Below, piece after piece: positions 1 through 9,325 of a stretch of 64,000 nt of DNA. A program made the position numbers and the translations under genes. A model generated the notes under the pieces. It was not told where the DNA came from. It made no database searches and saw only the letters and a program-made list of their open reading frames with translations. This DNA is from Aliidiomarina sp. (GTDB lineage: Bacteria > Pseudomonadota > Gammaproteobacteria > Enterobacterales > Alteromonadaceae): positions 186,001 to 250,000 of the forward strand of contig NZ_JAIUMR010000003.1 in the NCBI RefSeq assembly GCF_022565475.1, written 5' to 3'. Positions within the stretch are counted from its first letter, which is position 1. Each line of letters begins with the position of its first letter.

Positions 1-3000
1 CCGGCGATGTCGATGGTTTCGTACGCTGCTGGCGCACGGTATTTATCATTGATCGGTGGTAACTGCCTCAGTTTCTACGACTGGTACTGTGACCTCCCAC
101 CCGCATCACCGCAGGTCTGGGGCGAGCAAACTGACGTGCCTGAATCAGCCGATTGGTATAACTCCAATTACATCATTGTTTGGGGCTCGAACGTACCGCA
201 AACGCGTACGCCGGACGCTCACTTCTTAACGGAAGTTCGCTATAAAGGCACCAAAACCTGTGTAATTACCTCGGATTACTCAGAAGCATCGAAATTTGGT
301 GATACTTGGTTAGCGCCACGCCAAGGTACCGATGCTGCGTTAGCGATGGCCTTCGGTCACGTGATTCTAAAAGAATTCCACGTGGATCAGCCCAGTGAAT
401 ATTTCACGGACTACGTTCGCCGTTATACCGACATGCCAATGTTGGTCATGCTCGAAGAAGAAAATGGCAAGTTAACCCAAGGCCGTTTCCTGCGTGCAGC
501 GGATCTTGTCGATAATTTAGGTGAAGACAACAACCCAGATTGGAAAACCATTGCGATTGATCGCAACGGTGACCGCTTAGTGAGTCCAAATGGTGCAATA
601 GGCTATCGTTGGGGTCAAAAAGGTAAATGGAATCTCGAGCAAAAAGACCAGAAAGGCGACGTCGACTTACATCTTTCTCTGAAAGATCATGCCGATGATA
701 TCGTCGATGTGGCGTTCCCTTACTTTGGCGGCAAGCCGCACGAGTATGAGTATTTCCAGCATACCGAACACGATGAAATTCAAATGCGGAAAATCCCAGC
801 GAAGCGTGTTCAGCTTGTCAATGGCGAGTCTGCGTTAGTCGCAACGGTATTTGATTTAATGCTGGCAAACTATGGTGTCGACAACGGCTTGAGGGATCCC
901 AATCGTGCGCAAAGCTACGATGACAGCGTACCTTATACGCCAGCATGGCAACAGCCGATTACCGGTGTAGATCCGAAAGATGTGATTCGAGTTGCGCGGG
1001 AGTTTGGCCGCAACGCCGATAAAACCAAAGGCCGTTCGATGGTGATCGTTGGTGCCGCACTCAACCACTGGTATCACATGGACATGAACTACCGTGGTTT
1101 GATCAACATGCTGATGATGTGTGGCTGTATTGGTCAAAGTGGCGGCGGCTGGGCACATTACGTCGGCCAAGAAAAACTTCGTCCGCAAACGGGCTGGGCG
1201 CCACTCGCGTTTGGATTGGATTGGCAGCGTCCACCACGCCACATGAACGGCACCTCATTTTTCTATAATCACTCGAGCCAATGGCGTTACGAGAAATTAG
1301 AAATGACCGAAGTGGTTTCACCACTAGCGAATCCGAACAAATGGAAGTCGAGCATTATTGACTACAACACGCGCGCGGAACGCATGGGCTGGTTACCGAG
1401 TGCGCCACAATTAGGCACCAATCCGCTGGGTATTGCTGCAGCAGCTGAGAAAGCTAGCATGGACGTCAAAGACTATGTGGTTGATCAGCTGAAAAGCGGC
1501 AGCTTGAAGTTTGCTTGTGAGCAACCGGAGAGTCCGCAGAACTTCCCGCGGAACATGTTTATTTGGCGCTCAAACCTGCTCGGGTCATCGGGTAAAGGCC
1601 ATGAGTACATGCTTAAGCATTTACTGGGCACCAAGCATGGATTGCTGGGCAAAGACTTAGGTGAGTTCGGTGGTCAGAAGCCAGAGGACGTTGAATGGGG
1701 CGGCGAAGGTGCTGAGGGTAAAGTCGATCTTTGGGTCACTTTAGACTTCCGCATGTCGACCACCTGCTTGTATTCCGACATCGTTCTTCCGACCGCGACT
1801 TGGTATGAAAAAGACGACATGAATACCTCGGATATGCATCCGTTTATTCACCCGTTAACTGCCGCGGTTGACCCTGTTTGGGAAGCACGTAGTGACTGGG
1901 AAATTTTCAAAGGTATCGCCAAGGAATTCTCGCGGGTTTGTGTCGGTCACCTCGGTGTAGAGAAAGACCTCGTCACCGTGCCGATGCAGCACGATACGCC
2001 AAATGAGTTGGCGCAACCCTACGGCGTGAAAGCGTGGTGGAAAGGTGAATGTGAGCCGATCCCAGGTCAAACCATGCCGAATTTGGTGGAAGTCGAACGT
2101 GACTACCCGAATACCTATCATCGTTTTACGTCACTTGGACCATTAATGGACAAGCTAGGTAACGGCGGTAAGGGCATCAATTGGAATACCCAAGATGAAG
2201 TCGATTTCCTTGGCAAACTTAACCGCAAGCATGTGGAAGAAGGTGCGAACCAAGGACGTCCGAAAATCGAAACCGCCATCGATGCCTGTGAAGTAATTTT
2301 ATCACTCGCACCGGAAACCAATGGTCAGGTTGCGGTGAAAGCTTGGGGTGCGCTGAGCGAGTTTACCGGTCGCGATCACACCCACTTAGCCAAGCCAAAA
2401 GAAGACGAAAAAATTCGTTTCCACGACATTGTGGCGCAACCGCGGAAGATTATTTCGTCACCGACTTGGTCGGGCTTAGAAGACGAGCACGTTTCTTATA
2501 ACGCAGGTTATACCAACGTTCATGAGCTGATTCCATGGCGCACCATCACTGGCCGTCAGCAGTTCTATCAGGATCATGAATGGATGCGCGATTTTGGTGA
2601 GACACTCTGTGTGTATAAGCCACCGATTAACCTGAAGACGGTGCAGCCTGTGCTGAATAAGAAGCCAAACGGTAATAAAGAAATCGTGTTGAACTTCTTA
2701 ACGCCGCACCAGAAATGGGGCATTCACAGCACCTATTCGGACAACTTGCTCATGCTGACGCTATCGCGCGGTGGCCCGATTGTATGGCTCAGTGAAATCG
2801 ATGCGAAAGCAGCAGGTATTGAGGATAACGACTGGATCGAAATCTTCAACGTTAACGGTTCAATCTCAGCACGTGCGGTTGTTTCGCAGCGGGTACCGGA
2901 AGGTATGAGCATGATGTATCACGCGCAAGAGCGGATTGTAAACGTACCTGGCTCAGAAATGACCGGAACCCGCGGTGGTATCCATAACTCGGTAACGCGT

Positions 3001-3144
3001 GCAGTCATGAAGCCGACGCACATGATTGGCGGCTACGCGCAGCAGAGCTACGGCTTTAACTACTACGGTACGGTTGGCTGTAACCGCGACGAGTTCGTCA
3101 TTGTCCGCAAGATGGACAAGGTTGATTGGCTGGATACCAAGTGA
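1..3144 (+). CDS. narG: Respiratory nitrate reductase alpha subunit NarG (5' end cut by window)
   Basis: Catalytic molybdenum subunit of the membrane-bound, cytoplasm-facing nitrate reductase; it reduces nitrate to nitrite with electrons passed from NarI through NarH. The reading frame is open from base 1, so the first ATG at 7 is internal. About 1046 residues are visible against roughly 1250 in the family, so around 200 N-terminal residues, including the FS0 iron-sulfur ligands, lie upstream. The visible part aligns from memory along its length with E. coli NarG. It includes the segment SADWYNS near residue 51, whose Asp is the protein ligand to molybdenum in E. coli NarG, and the C-terminal molybdopterin-binding region with GTRGGIHNSVT. 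narH follows 63 bases later in a narGHJI operon. The promoter is outside the window. Confidence 0.97.
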   Translation, partial: PAMSMVSYAAGARYLSLIGGNCLSFYDWYCDLPPASPQVWGEQTDVPESADWYNSNYIIVWGSNVPQTRTPDAHFLTEVRYKGTKTCVITSDYSEASKFGDTWLAPRQGTDAALAMAFGHVILKEFHVDQPSEYFTDYVRRYTDMPMLVMLEEENGKLTQGRFLRAADLVDNLGEDNNPDWKTIAIDRNGDRLVSPNGAIGYRWGQKGKWNLEQKDQKGDVDLHLSLKDHADDIVDVAFPYFGGKPHEYEYFQHTEHDEIQMRKIPAKRVQLVNGESALVATVFDLMLANYGVDNGLRDPNRAQSYDDSVPYTPAWQQPITGVDPKDVIRVAREFGRNADKTKGRSMVIVGAALNHWYHMDMNYRGLINMLMMCGCIGQSGGGWAHYVGQEKLRPQTGWAPLAFGLDWQRPPRHMNGTSFFYNHSSQWRYEKLEMTEVVSPLANPNKWKSSIIDYNTRAERMGWLPSAPQLGTNPLGIAAAAEKASMDVKDYVVDQLKSGSLKFACEQPESPQNFPRNMFIWRSNLLGSSGKGHEYMLKHLLGTKHGLLGKDLGEFGGQKPEDVEWGGEGAEGKVDLWVTLDFRMSTTCLYSDIVLPTATWYEKDDMNTSDMHPFIHPLTAAVDPVWEARSDWEIFKGIAKEFSRVCVGHLGVEKDLVTVPMQHDTPNELAQPYGVKAWWKGECEPIPGQTMPNLVEVERDYPNTYHRFTSLGPLMDKLGNGGKGINWNTQDEVDFLGKLNRKHVEEGANQGRPKIETAIDACEVILSLAPETNGQVAVKAWGALSEFTGRDHTHLAKPKEDEKIRFHDIVAQPRKIISSPTWSGLEDEHVSYNAGYTNVHELIPWRTITGRQQFYQDHEWMRDFGETLCVYKPPINLKTVQPVLNKKPNGNKEIVLNFLTPHQKWGIHSTYSDNLLMLTLSRGGPIVWLSEIDAKAAGIEDNDWIEIFNVNGSISARAVVSQRVPEGMSMMYHAQERIVNVPGSEMTGTRGGIHNSVTRAVMKPTHMIGGYAQQSYGFNYYGTVGCNRDEFVIVRKMDKVDWLDTK

Positions 3145-3207
3145 TGAGTTGGCGCTTGCGGCCTAGTGGCAAGCGCCCGACCTGCACCAGATTTTAGGAA
3201 GACGATT

Positions 3208-4743
3208 ATGAAAGTTAGAGCTCAGATTGGCATGGTGTTAAATCTGGACAAGTGTATCGGTTGTCACACTTGTTCGATCACCTGTAAGAATGTCTGGACC
3301 TCACGTGAAGGTGTGGAGTACGCCTGGTTCAACAACGTTGAAACCAAGCCTGGCGTGGGCTTCCCGAAAGAGTGGGAAAACCAAGACAAATGGAAAGGTG
3401 GCTGGGAGCGCACAGGTAAAGGCAAGTTGCAACTGAAAATCGGTGGCAAACTGCGTATTTTGGCAAATATTTTTGCCAACCCAGACTTACCGCAAATCGA
3501 CGACTATTATGAGCCGTTCGATTTTGACTATCAGCACTTACACAATGTTGGTGACACCAAGCACCAACCGGTTGCGCGTCCGCGTTCATTGATTAGCGGC
3601 CAGCGTATGGAAAAAATCGAGTGGGGTCCAAACTGGGAAGAAATTCTCGGTACCGAATTCGAGAAGCGGAAACGAGACACCAACTTCAACGAAGTGGTGC
3701 AAAAAGACATTTATGGTCAGTTCGAAAAGACCTTCATGATGTACTTACCGCGTTTGTGTGAGCACTGCTTGAACCCAGCCTGCGTGGCAGCCTGTCCTTC
3801 TGGCGCCATTTATAAGCGTGAAGAAGACGGTATTGTCTTGATTGACCAAGACAAGTGCCGTGGCTGGCGCATGTGTGTTTCTGGTTGTCCGTACAAGAAG
3901 ATTTACTACAACTGGAAAACCGGTAAATCCGAAAAATGTACCTTCTGTTACCCACGCATTGAAGCGGGTCAGCCAACGACGTGTTCAGAAACATGTGTCG
4001 GTCGGATTCGTTACTTAGGTGTGCTGCTGTACGACGCAGACAAAATTGAAGCGGCGGCAAACACTCCGAACGAAAAAGATCTCTACCAAGCTCAGTTAGA
4101 GTTGTTCTTGGACCCGTTTGACCCAGAAGTCATTGCGGCCGCGAAAAAAGAAGGGATTGCTGACAACTGGCTGAAAGCAGCACAGCGCTCACCCGTATAC
4201 ATGATGGCAATGGAGTGGAAAGTTGCGCTGCCATTGCACCCTGAGTATCGCACCTTACCGATGGTTTGGTATGTGCCGCCATTGTCACCAATTCAAACGG
4301 CAGTGGAAGCGGGCCATGTTGGCATGAACGGTGAAATTCCAGACCTGAAGTCGCTACGGATTCCGTTGCGTTACTTAGCGAACATGTTGACCGCTGGTGA
4401 CGAAGCTCCAGTTGTTCGTGCGCTTGAGCGCATGATTGCCATGCGCGCCTACAAACGCTCTCAAAACGTCGACGGTGTTGAAGATTTTGAAGTGCTGAAG
4501 CAAGTGGGCTTAACACCAAACCAAGTGGAAGAAATGTACCGCTACATGGCGTTAGCCAACTTTGAAGACCGCTTTGTTATTCCAACCAGTGCCCGGGCTT
4601 ATGCACAAAACGCCTATGACTTAAAAGGCGAATGTGGCTTTAGCTTCGGCAACGGTTGTGGTGGTGGCGAAAGCGATCTCAGCTTGTTCGGTGGCGACAA
4701 AAAAGGTGTTCGTAAAGTCATTCCTGTGGTTATGAAGGATTAA
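3208..4743 (+). CDS. narH: Respiratory nitrate reductase beta subunit NarH
   Basis: Iron-sulfur subunit that carries electrons from the NarI hemes to NarG. The ATG at 3208 is preferred: it has an AGGAAG ribosome site 5 bases upstream and gives 511 residues, matching E. coli NarH (512). An in-frame GTG at 3166 would add 14 unlikely residues. The cysteine clusters are visible: CIGCHTCSITC near residue 16, CEHCLNPACVAACP near 184, and CRGWRMCVSGCPYKK near 217. In the last one, Trp replaces a cysteine, as expected for the [3Fe-4S] centre. KCTFCYPR and the later Cys supply the final cluster. narJ starts 5 bases after the stop. Confidence 0.97.
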   Translation: MKVRAQIGMVLNLDKCIGCHTCSITCKNVWTSREGVEYAWFNNVETKPGVGFPKEWENQDKWKGGWERTGKGKLQLKIGGKLRILANIFANPDLPQIDDYYEPFDFDYQHLHNVGDTKHQPVARPRSLISGQRMEKIEWGPNWEEILGTEFEKRKRDTNFNEVVQKDIYGQFEKTFMMYLPRLCEHCLNPACVAACPSGAIYKREEDGIVLIDQDKCRGWRMCVSGCPYKKIYYNWKTGKSEKCTFCYPRIEAGQPTTCSETCVGRIRYLGVLLYDADKIEAAANTPNEKDLYQAQLELFLDPFDPEVIAAAKKEGIADNWLKAAQRSPVYMMAMEWKVALPLHPEYRTLPMVWYVPPLSPIQTAVEAGHVGMNGEIPDLKSLRIPLRYLANMLTAGDEAPVVRALERMIAMRAYKRSQNVDGVEDFEVLKQVGLTPNQVEEMYRYMALANFEDRFVIPTSARAYAQNAYDLKGECGFSFGNGCGGGESDLSLFGGDKKGVRKVIPVVMKD

Positions 4744-4748
4744 TCAAT

Positions 4749-5486
4749 ATGCAAATCGCAAGAGTTTTATCATTGCTGCTTGATTATCCTCGTCCGGGGT
4801 TACTTGCAGCGCAGTCAGATATTCAGGCCATTATTGCTGAGTCGCCGTTATCGGCGGAACGTCAGCAAGCGCTGAGTGCATTTGTGTCCGCTCGCTTTAA
4901 CGGTGACTTGATGGACTGGCAGTCCGAATATGACACCTTATTCGAGCGTGGACGTTCGCTGTCACTGCTTTTGTTTGAGCACGTGCATGGTGAATCGCGG
5001 GATCGCGGTCAGGCCATGGTCAACTTAATGAACCAATACAAAGAAGCAGGCTTGGAAATTGGGGTGCGTGAGCTCCCTGATTACATCCCTCTTTACCTTG
5101 AGTTTCTCTCCACTCAAGGTGAAGAGAACCTGCGCCTTGGTTTAGAAGAAGTGGCGCATATTCTCGCTTTATTGGCAGCTCGTTTAGAGCAGCGCGATAG
5201 CGACTATGCTGCGGTACTGCATGCGTTGCTAGAACTTTCGGGTGTCAGTGTGGATATTGCTGACGTGCGCGAGCAAATCGCCAATGAAAAGCGTGACGAC
5301 ACCAAAGAAGAGCTGGATAAGGTTTGGGAAGAAGAAATGGTCAAGTTTGGCCCTGACTCGCAGACAGATGGCTGCAGCACAGCGGTAAACAAACCGTCAG
5401 AAACCCAGCGCAAAGACCAGTACGTCCCGATTAACTGGGCTGACATCACTGATGCAGCTCAGACAGAAGCTCAACGAGGAAACTGA
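4749..5486 (+). CDS. narJ: Nitrate reductase assembly chaperone NarJ
   Basis: System-specific chaperone of the NarJ/TorD/DmsD family that binds NarG and allows molybdenum cofactor insertion before the NarGH complex docks on NarI. It is 245 residues long, close to the family size, and mostly helical. The conserved stretch LLFEHVHGESRDRGQAM followed by LPDYIPLYLEFLS is the NarJ signature region. The C-terminal third is polar and variable. It sits between narH (5 bases upstream) and narI (2 bases downstream), the usual narGHJI order, and is probably translationally coupled to both. Confidence 0.96.
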   Translation: MQIARVLSLLLDYPRPGLLAAQSDIQAIIAESPLSAERQQALSAFVSARFNGDLMDWQSEYDTLFERGRSLSLLLFEHVHGESRDRGQAMVNLMNQYKEAGLEIGVRELPDYIPLYLEFLSTQGEENLRLGLEEVAHILALLAARLEQRDSDYAAVLHALLELSGVSVDIADVREQIANEKRDDTKEELDKVWEEEMVKFGPDSQTDGCSTAVNKPSETQRKDQYVPINWADITDAAQTEAQRGN

Positions 5487-5488
5487 TC

Positions 5489-6172
5489 ATGAACTTCGTC
5501 GACATGTTACTTTTTGGGATTTATCCCTACATTGCGTCTGTCATTTTCTTTGTTGGCAGCGCGCTTCGCTATGACCGTGAGCAATTCACGTGGAAAGCGC
5601 AATCGAGTCAAATCTTGGATAAAAACTTTTTCCGGATTGCCAGTGTGTTTTTCCATGTGGGTATTATCATGATCTTCCTTGGTCACTTTGGTGGCTTGGT
5701 GATTCCGTATGAAGTCTGGGATTTCTTCGGTGTGACGCTCGCGCAGAAGCAGCTCATCGCGTTAGGTGTTGGTGGCTTCTTTGGTGTCATGTGCTTTATT
5801 GGCTTAACCATGCTGGTCTACCGTCGCTTGTTTAACCCTCGCGTGCGGGCCAGTAGCTCGGTGATGGATACGTTAATTTTGCTGCTTATCTACTGGCAAT
5901 TAATTCTCGGCCTCATCACTATTCCTGTTTCTACGGGTCACATGGACGGTTATGTGATGAAAGATCTGATGAGCTGGAGCCGCCATTTGTTGACATTCCG
6001 TCCAGCAGAAGCGGTGAGTTTCTTAGCTGATATGCACTGGATTTACAAAGCCCACGTGTTCTGGGGTGTGACGCTATTCGTACTGTTCCCATTCAGTCGT
6101 TTAGTGCATATCTGGAGCGTGCCAGTGAAGTATTTCGGCCGTAGTCACCAAATCGTCCGTCGTCGCTACTAA
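5489..6172 (+). CDS. narI: Respiratory nitrate reductase gamma subunit NarI
   Basis: Membrane diheme cytochrome b subunit that oxidises quinol and anchors NarGH to the inner membrane. It is 227 residues with five predicted membrane segments. Candidate heme b ligands are the histidines in FFHVGIIMIFLGHFGG and in the C-terminal part (SRHLL, KAHVFWG and the RLVHIW segment), as in E. coli NarI. The start ATG at 5489 follows the narJ stop by 2 bases with GAGGAAAC upstream. A stem-loop with a short T-run at 6206-6244 separates it from the next gene and may cause partial termination. Confidence 0.96.
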   Translation: MNFVDMLLFGIYPYIASVIFFVGSALRYDREQFTWKAQSSQILDKNFFRIASVFFHVGIIMIFLGHFGGLVIPYEVWDFFGVTLAQKQLIALGVGGFFGVMCFIGLTMLVYRRLFNPRVRASSSVMDTLILLLIYWQLILGLITIPVSTGHMDGYVMKDLMSWSRHLLTFRPAEAVSFLADMHWIYKAHVFWGVTLFVLFPFSRLVHIWSVPVKYFGRSHQIVRRRY

Positions 6173-6205
6173 TCCTGCGTTAGTAACGAAGAGCCTGAAG
6201 TCTAG

Positions 6206-6244
6206 GCGTGGAGAGGATGCTATATCACTCTCCACGCTTTTATC
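6206..6244 (+). terminator. Stem-loop after narI
   Basis: A 10-base stem, GCGTGGAGAG (6206-6215) with CTCTCCACGC (6228-6237), encloses a 12-base loop and is followed by TTTTATC. The loop is large and the T-run short, so this may attenuate rather than stop transcription from the nar operon into the foldase gene. Confidence 0.6.
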
Positions 6245-6287
6245 AGCCGGGGGTCTGGAGCTCGTGGCCGATGAAAGAGAGGTTGTT

Positions 6288-7055
6288 ATGATTCGTGTCA
6301 ATGACACTACCATTGAAGAAAAATCAGTTCTGGAAGAGATGCAATATCATCCAGCGGAGAGCCAACAAGAAGCCATGAAAAAAGCTGCTGAAGCTTTGAT
6401 TATTGGTGAGCTTTTCAAGCAGCGTGCGCAAGAACTTGGTTTTAAAGTTGCCTCGGCTCATGCTGATGCAGCAGAGCAAGATTTCGTTGAGCGTTTGATA
6501 GATCAAGAAGTGCATATACCGGAAGCGCAAGACGAAGAATGCGAGCATTACTTTCAAGCCAACCGCGAACGCTTTACGACGTCACCCTTGTTGGAAGTTC
6601 GGCACATTCTACTTGCCGCCGCACCTGATGATAACAAGGGCCGGATGGAAGCACTGAGTTTAGCTGAAGAAGTGATTAAGCAGCTGCAAGCCGGTGGCGA
6701 TTTTGCGGGGCTCGCACGTGGACACTCGTCGTGCCCTTCAAAAGAAACAGGTGGCAGCTTGGGGCAACTGAGTCGCGGTCAGACCGTACCTGAGTTTGAA
6801 CGCATTGTCTTCGCTCTTGAGCCGGGCTTATATGACTCACCGGTGGAAAGTCGCTACGGTTTCCATGTGGTTTGGGTCGAACGCAAAGTCCCAGGTCAGC
6901 CGCTCGACTACAGTGCGGTGAAAGAGAAGATTCGCGATTACTTGAATGAAAAAGTGCGCCACAAAGCGATTGCACAATACATTCAAACGTTAATTGCGGA
7001 TGCCGAAATTGAAGGTTATTCATTTGCGGTGGACGGCTCACCCCTGATGCAATAA
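6288..7055 (+). CDS. PpiC/NifM-type peptidyl-prolyl cis-trans isomerase
   Basis: Parvulin-family foldase of about 255 residues. The ATG at 6288, behind AGAGAGG, is preferred to the GTG at 6264. The N-terminal half is helical. The parvulin domain covers about residues 110-215, with EVRHILLA, CPSKETGGSLGQLSRGQ, VPEFERIVFAL and YGFHVVWVERK, the standard parvulin core motifs. No signal peptide is seen, so the protein is probably cytoplasmic. Genes of this kind often follow narI in pseudomonads and relatives, where they are thought to assist nitrate reductase folding; that role is inferred here from position. A strong terminator follows at 7073. Confidence 0.88.
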   Translation: MIRVNDTTIEEKSVLEEMQYHPAESQQEAMKKAAEALIIGELFKQRAQELGFKVASAHADAAEQDFVERLIDQEVHIPEAQDEECEHYFQANRERFTTSPLLEVRHILLAAAPDDNKGRMEALSLAEEVIKQLQAGGDFAGLARGHSSCPSKETGGSLGQLSRGQTVPEFERIVFALEPGLYDSPVESRYGFHVVWVERKVPGQPLDYSAVKEKIRDYLNEKVRHKAIAQYIQTLIADAEIEGYSFAVDGSPLMQ

Positions 7056-7072
7056 AGGCATAGTCGCCTCTC

Positions 7073-7104
7073 GAAAAACCGACCAGATGGTCGGTTTTTT
7101 GTTT
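7073..7104 (+). terminator. Rho-independent terminator after the foldase gene
   Basis: AAAACCGACC, loop AGAT, GGTCGGTTTT, then continuing T residues: a compact stem with a T-tract, closing the narGHJI-foldase unit. Confidence 0.88.
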
Positions 7105-7168
7105 CCTACAGACTAGTCAGCAATGAACTTTGCAGCTACTCTCAATAGATTGTCTGAGAGGCCTACGT

Positions 7169-8983
7169 ATGCAAACACAAGCTACTGAAATAGAAAACAA
7201 TTTCGACACGGTGCTGACGCGACCTACGCGCTATTTTATTGTGGTGTTAGCTATTGTTCAGGCCATTGTCTTGTATGGCTTAGCCCAAGGGCTTGAACGC
7301 GACTGGTGGTGGCTTACATCCCTGTCTGTGTCTTTTCCACTGTTTACGCTGGTCTTAACGGTACCGGCCATGTTCATGCTCACCATTCGTTGTATCAATC
7401 AAAGATCGCTGTGGTGGAGTAGCGCAGGCTTTTTGTTGTTTTTCTTGGCTCTTGCATGGCTCGCAACCTTACTTGCAAATCCGACAAGCTTTAGCGACAA
7501 CACCCATGTGCTCATGCCCTTTGCGTTGCTGTTGGCCGCCTCAGCATTTATTTTAACTGCGTTTTGGCAGGTGTGGTTACAACAACCACAACACTGTTAC
7601 CCCGCGTTATTTAGCCATGCTTGGCAAAATGCATTAACGCTGCTGCTCATGCTTGTGTTTGTTGGTATTGGTTGGGCGCTGATTTCCCTGTGCATTTCGC
7701 TGTTTCGATTATTAAGTATAGAGTTTTTTGCAGAGTTCTTCCGTGCCGAACCCGTGCGCTACGCAACTACCGGTTTATTAATTGGCTTCGGCATTTTAAT
7801 CGGTCGTAATGAACCGAAACCCATTCAAATGACCCGCAAAATTGTATTTGCTGTGTTTACCTGGCTATTGCCGGTGCTTGCACTGATCGTGTTGCTTTTC
7901 GTCATCGCCTTGCCATTTGGTTTTTCCGAGCTTTGGTCCGGCGAACGTTCGGTGTTTAGCGTGGCGTTCCTACTGGCCTTCTTAATCGGTGCTTTCCTGC
8001 TATTCTTTAATGCCGTGTATCAAACCGGTGAAGCGCCTTTACCTTACCCTCATTGGCTGCGTTGGGTTGTGCGGCTGGCAACTTTGTCGTTGCCGATTCT
8101 GGCTGCAATTGCCCTCGCAGCGGTGATCACACGCATCGGTGAATATGGCTGGACACCACCGCGCTACTGGGCACTCGTTTTGATTCTGGTTCTTAGTGCT
8201 CACGCCATTGGTTACGCTTATAGCGCCATTCGTCAGAATGGTGGTGAGTTGCAATTGATTCCACGCGTCAATGTTTTGATGGCAGCGCTGTTGGTGGCGG
8301 TGGTGACGTTCAGTCATTTGCCAGGGATTAACCCCTATACACTGTCAGCGCAGTCTCAAGCACAACGTTTAGCCACTGATTTAGCGAACATGCCTTCTGC
8401 TGACCTGACTTGGTTACGCTTTGAAGTGGGCAAACCCGGTGTCCAAGCGTTGCAGAATTTATCGGCACAGGCCTCAGCAGCAAATGAAGCTGAGCAAGTG
8501 GAAACAATCACTGCGTTACTGAATCGCGAACACCGGCACTGGTACCAAGCACAAGAGCGACAGGCTGAAGGTGAAATCAATTGGGAGGCTTTACAGCAAG
8601 CGGTCGTATGGCGTTCAACGGAAACCGAAACAGTGCCGGTATCTCTTTTAGTGGCTTTGCAAGACGGTAATTTAAATATTCGCGATTGTGGCGGCGATGA
8701 CGTTACTTGTTATGGTTTTGATTTAACGATGACGGAGGTCGAACGAGCGATTTTATTGTGCGTCGATCGTGCATGGTCTTATGGCGTGTCCTGCACATTG
8801 GCAGTGCAAAATGAACACTCCGTCAATCACGATGAATGGGAAGTGGTGCTTACGCGTTTATTGGCGCGCACGGATGAATTGACTCGCGCTTTACGCCGAG
8901 GACAAGTCGAGCTTTCCCGACCTTGCCTTCCGAACGTCGAGCTCGGTGGTGAAATACTGAGTCTGTCGACTTATCGCTGTTGA
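7169..8983 (+). CDS. DUF4153-type integral membrane protein
   Basis: About 604 residues from the ATG at 7169, which has GAGAGG a few bases upstream; a TTG at 7130 is the only longer option. The N-terminal two thirds hold roughly 11-12 hydrophobic segments (about residues 20-400), including the family-like phrase GFGILIGRNEPKP near residue 210. The C-terminal third (about residues 410-604) is soluble, with several cysteines in RDCGGDDVTCYGF and LLCVDRAWSYGVSCTL. It resembles the DUF4153 family, whose function is unknown. It is a single gene after a terminator, so a role in nitrate respiration is not implied. Confidence 0.75.
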   Translation: MQTQATEIENNFDTVLTRPTRYFIVVLAIVQAIVLYGLAQGLERDWWWLTSLSVSFPLFTLVLTVPAMFMLTIRCINQRSLWWSSAGFLLFFLALAWLATLLANPTSFSDNTHVLMPFALLLAASAFILTAFWQVWLQQPQHCYPALFSHAWQNALTLLLMLVFVGIGWALISLCISLFRLLSIEFFAEFFRAEPVRYATTGLLIGFGILIGRNEPKPIQMTRKIVFAVFTWLLPVLALIVLLFVIALPFGFSELWSGERSVFSVAFLLAFLIGAFLLFFNAVYQTGEAPLPYPHWLRWVVRLATLSLPILAAIALAAVITRIGEYGWTPPRYWALVLILVLSAHAIGYAYSAIRQNGGELQLIPRVNVLMAALLVAVVTFSHLPGINPYTLSAQSQAQRLATDLANMPSADLTWLRFEVGKPGVQALQNLSAQASAANEAEQVETITALLNREHRHWYQAQERQAEGEINWEALQQAVVWRSTETETVPVSLLVALQDGNLNIRDCGGDDVTCYGFDLTMTEVERAILLCVDRAWSYGVSCTLAVQNEHSVNHDEWEVVLTRLLARTDELTRALRRGQVELSRPCLPNVELGGEILSLSTYRC

Positions 8984-9325
8984 GCAGCCCATGCTAAGGT
9001 TAAATGTTCATCGCGAAACTCTGGACGACGTGAAAGATAGTCGTCAGAAACTTGGTAAACTAATGCATAGTGCATATGATTTAGGCCTTAAAAGTTGAAT
9101 CAGAAGAAAGACTTCGTTTATCTACGCTCAAATAACAATAAACAGTAAGTGATTACTATCGGTTACTGATTTTCAAAATTACCAATCTATACCAAAAGCT
9201 TGCACATCAGAAATTTTCAGTTCACGATGGGTTGATGAACTTGAACGCCGTATCGTCAGCAACGAAGCAAAATGTTGTCGTTCCGACTATCCTAATAATA
9301 ATGTGTTTAATAGGATCAACTTGTT
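8984..9325. other. Intergenic stretch with one weak short ORF
   Basis: There are 342 bases between the DUF4153 gene and the NMT1-GGDEF gene. A 35-codon plus-strand ORF (8991-9098, beginning MLRLNVHRETL) is present, but it has no ribosome site and no recognised similarity, so I do not call it a gene. The remainder is AT-rich and presumably holds the promoter of the downstream cyclase. No clear hairpin, FNR box or repeat was seen. Confidence 0.5.

Noticed and set aside
856-2321. Several antisense frames within narG (60-130 residues)
   Set aside because: They are shadows of a strongly conserved coding strand, with atypical composition and no ribosome sites.
3166-3207. GTG start for NarH adding 14 residues
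   Set aside because: No ribosome site, and family alignment begins at MKVRAQIGMV (3208).
8991-9098. 35-residue ORF between the DUF4153 gene and the cyclase gene
   Set aside because: No ribosome site, no recognised similarity, and length within chance expectation.
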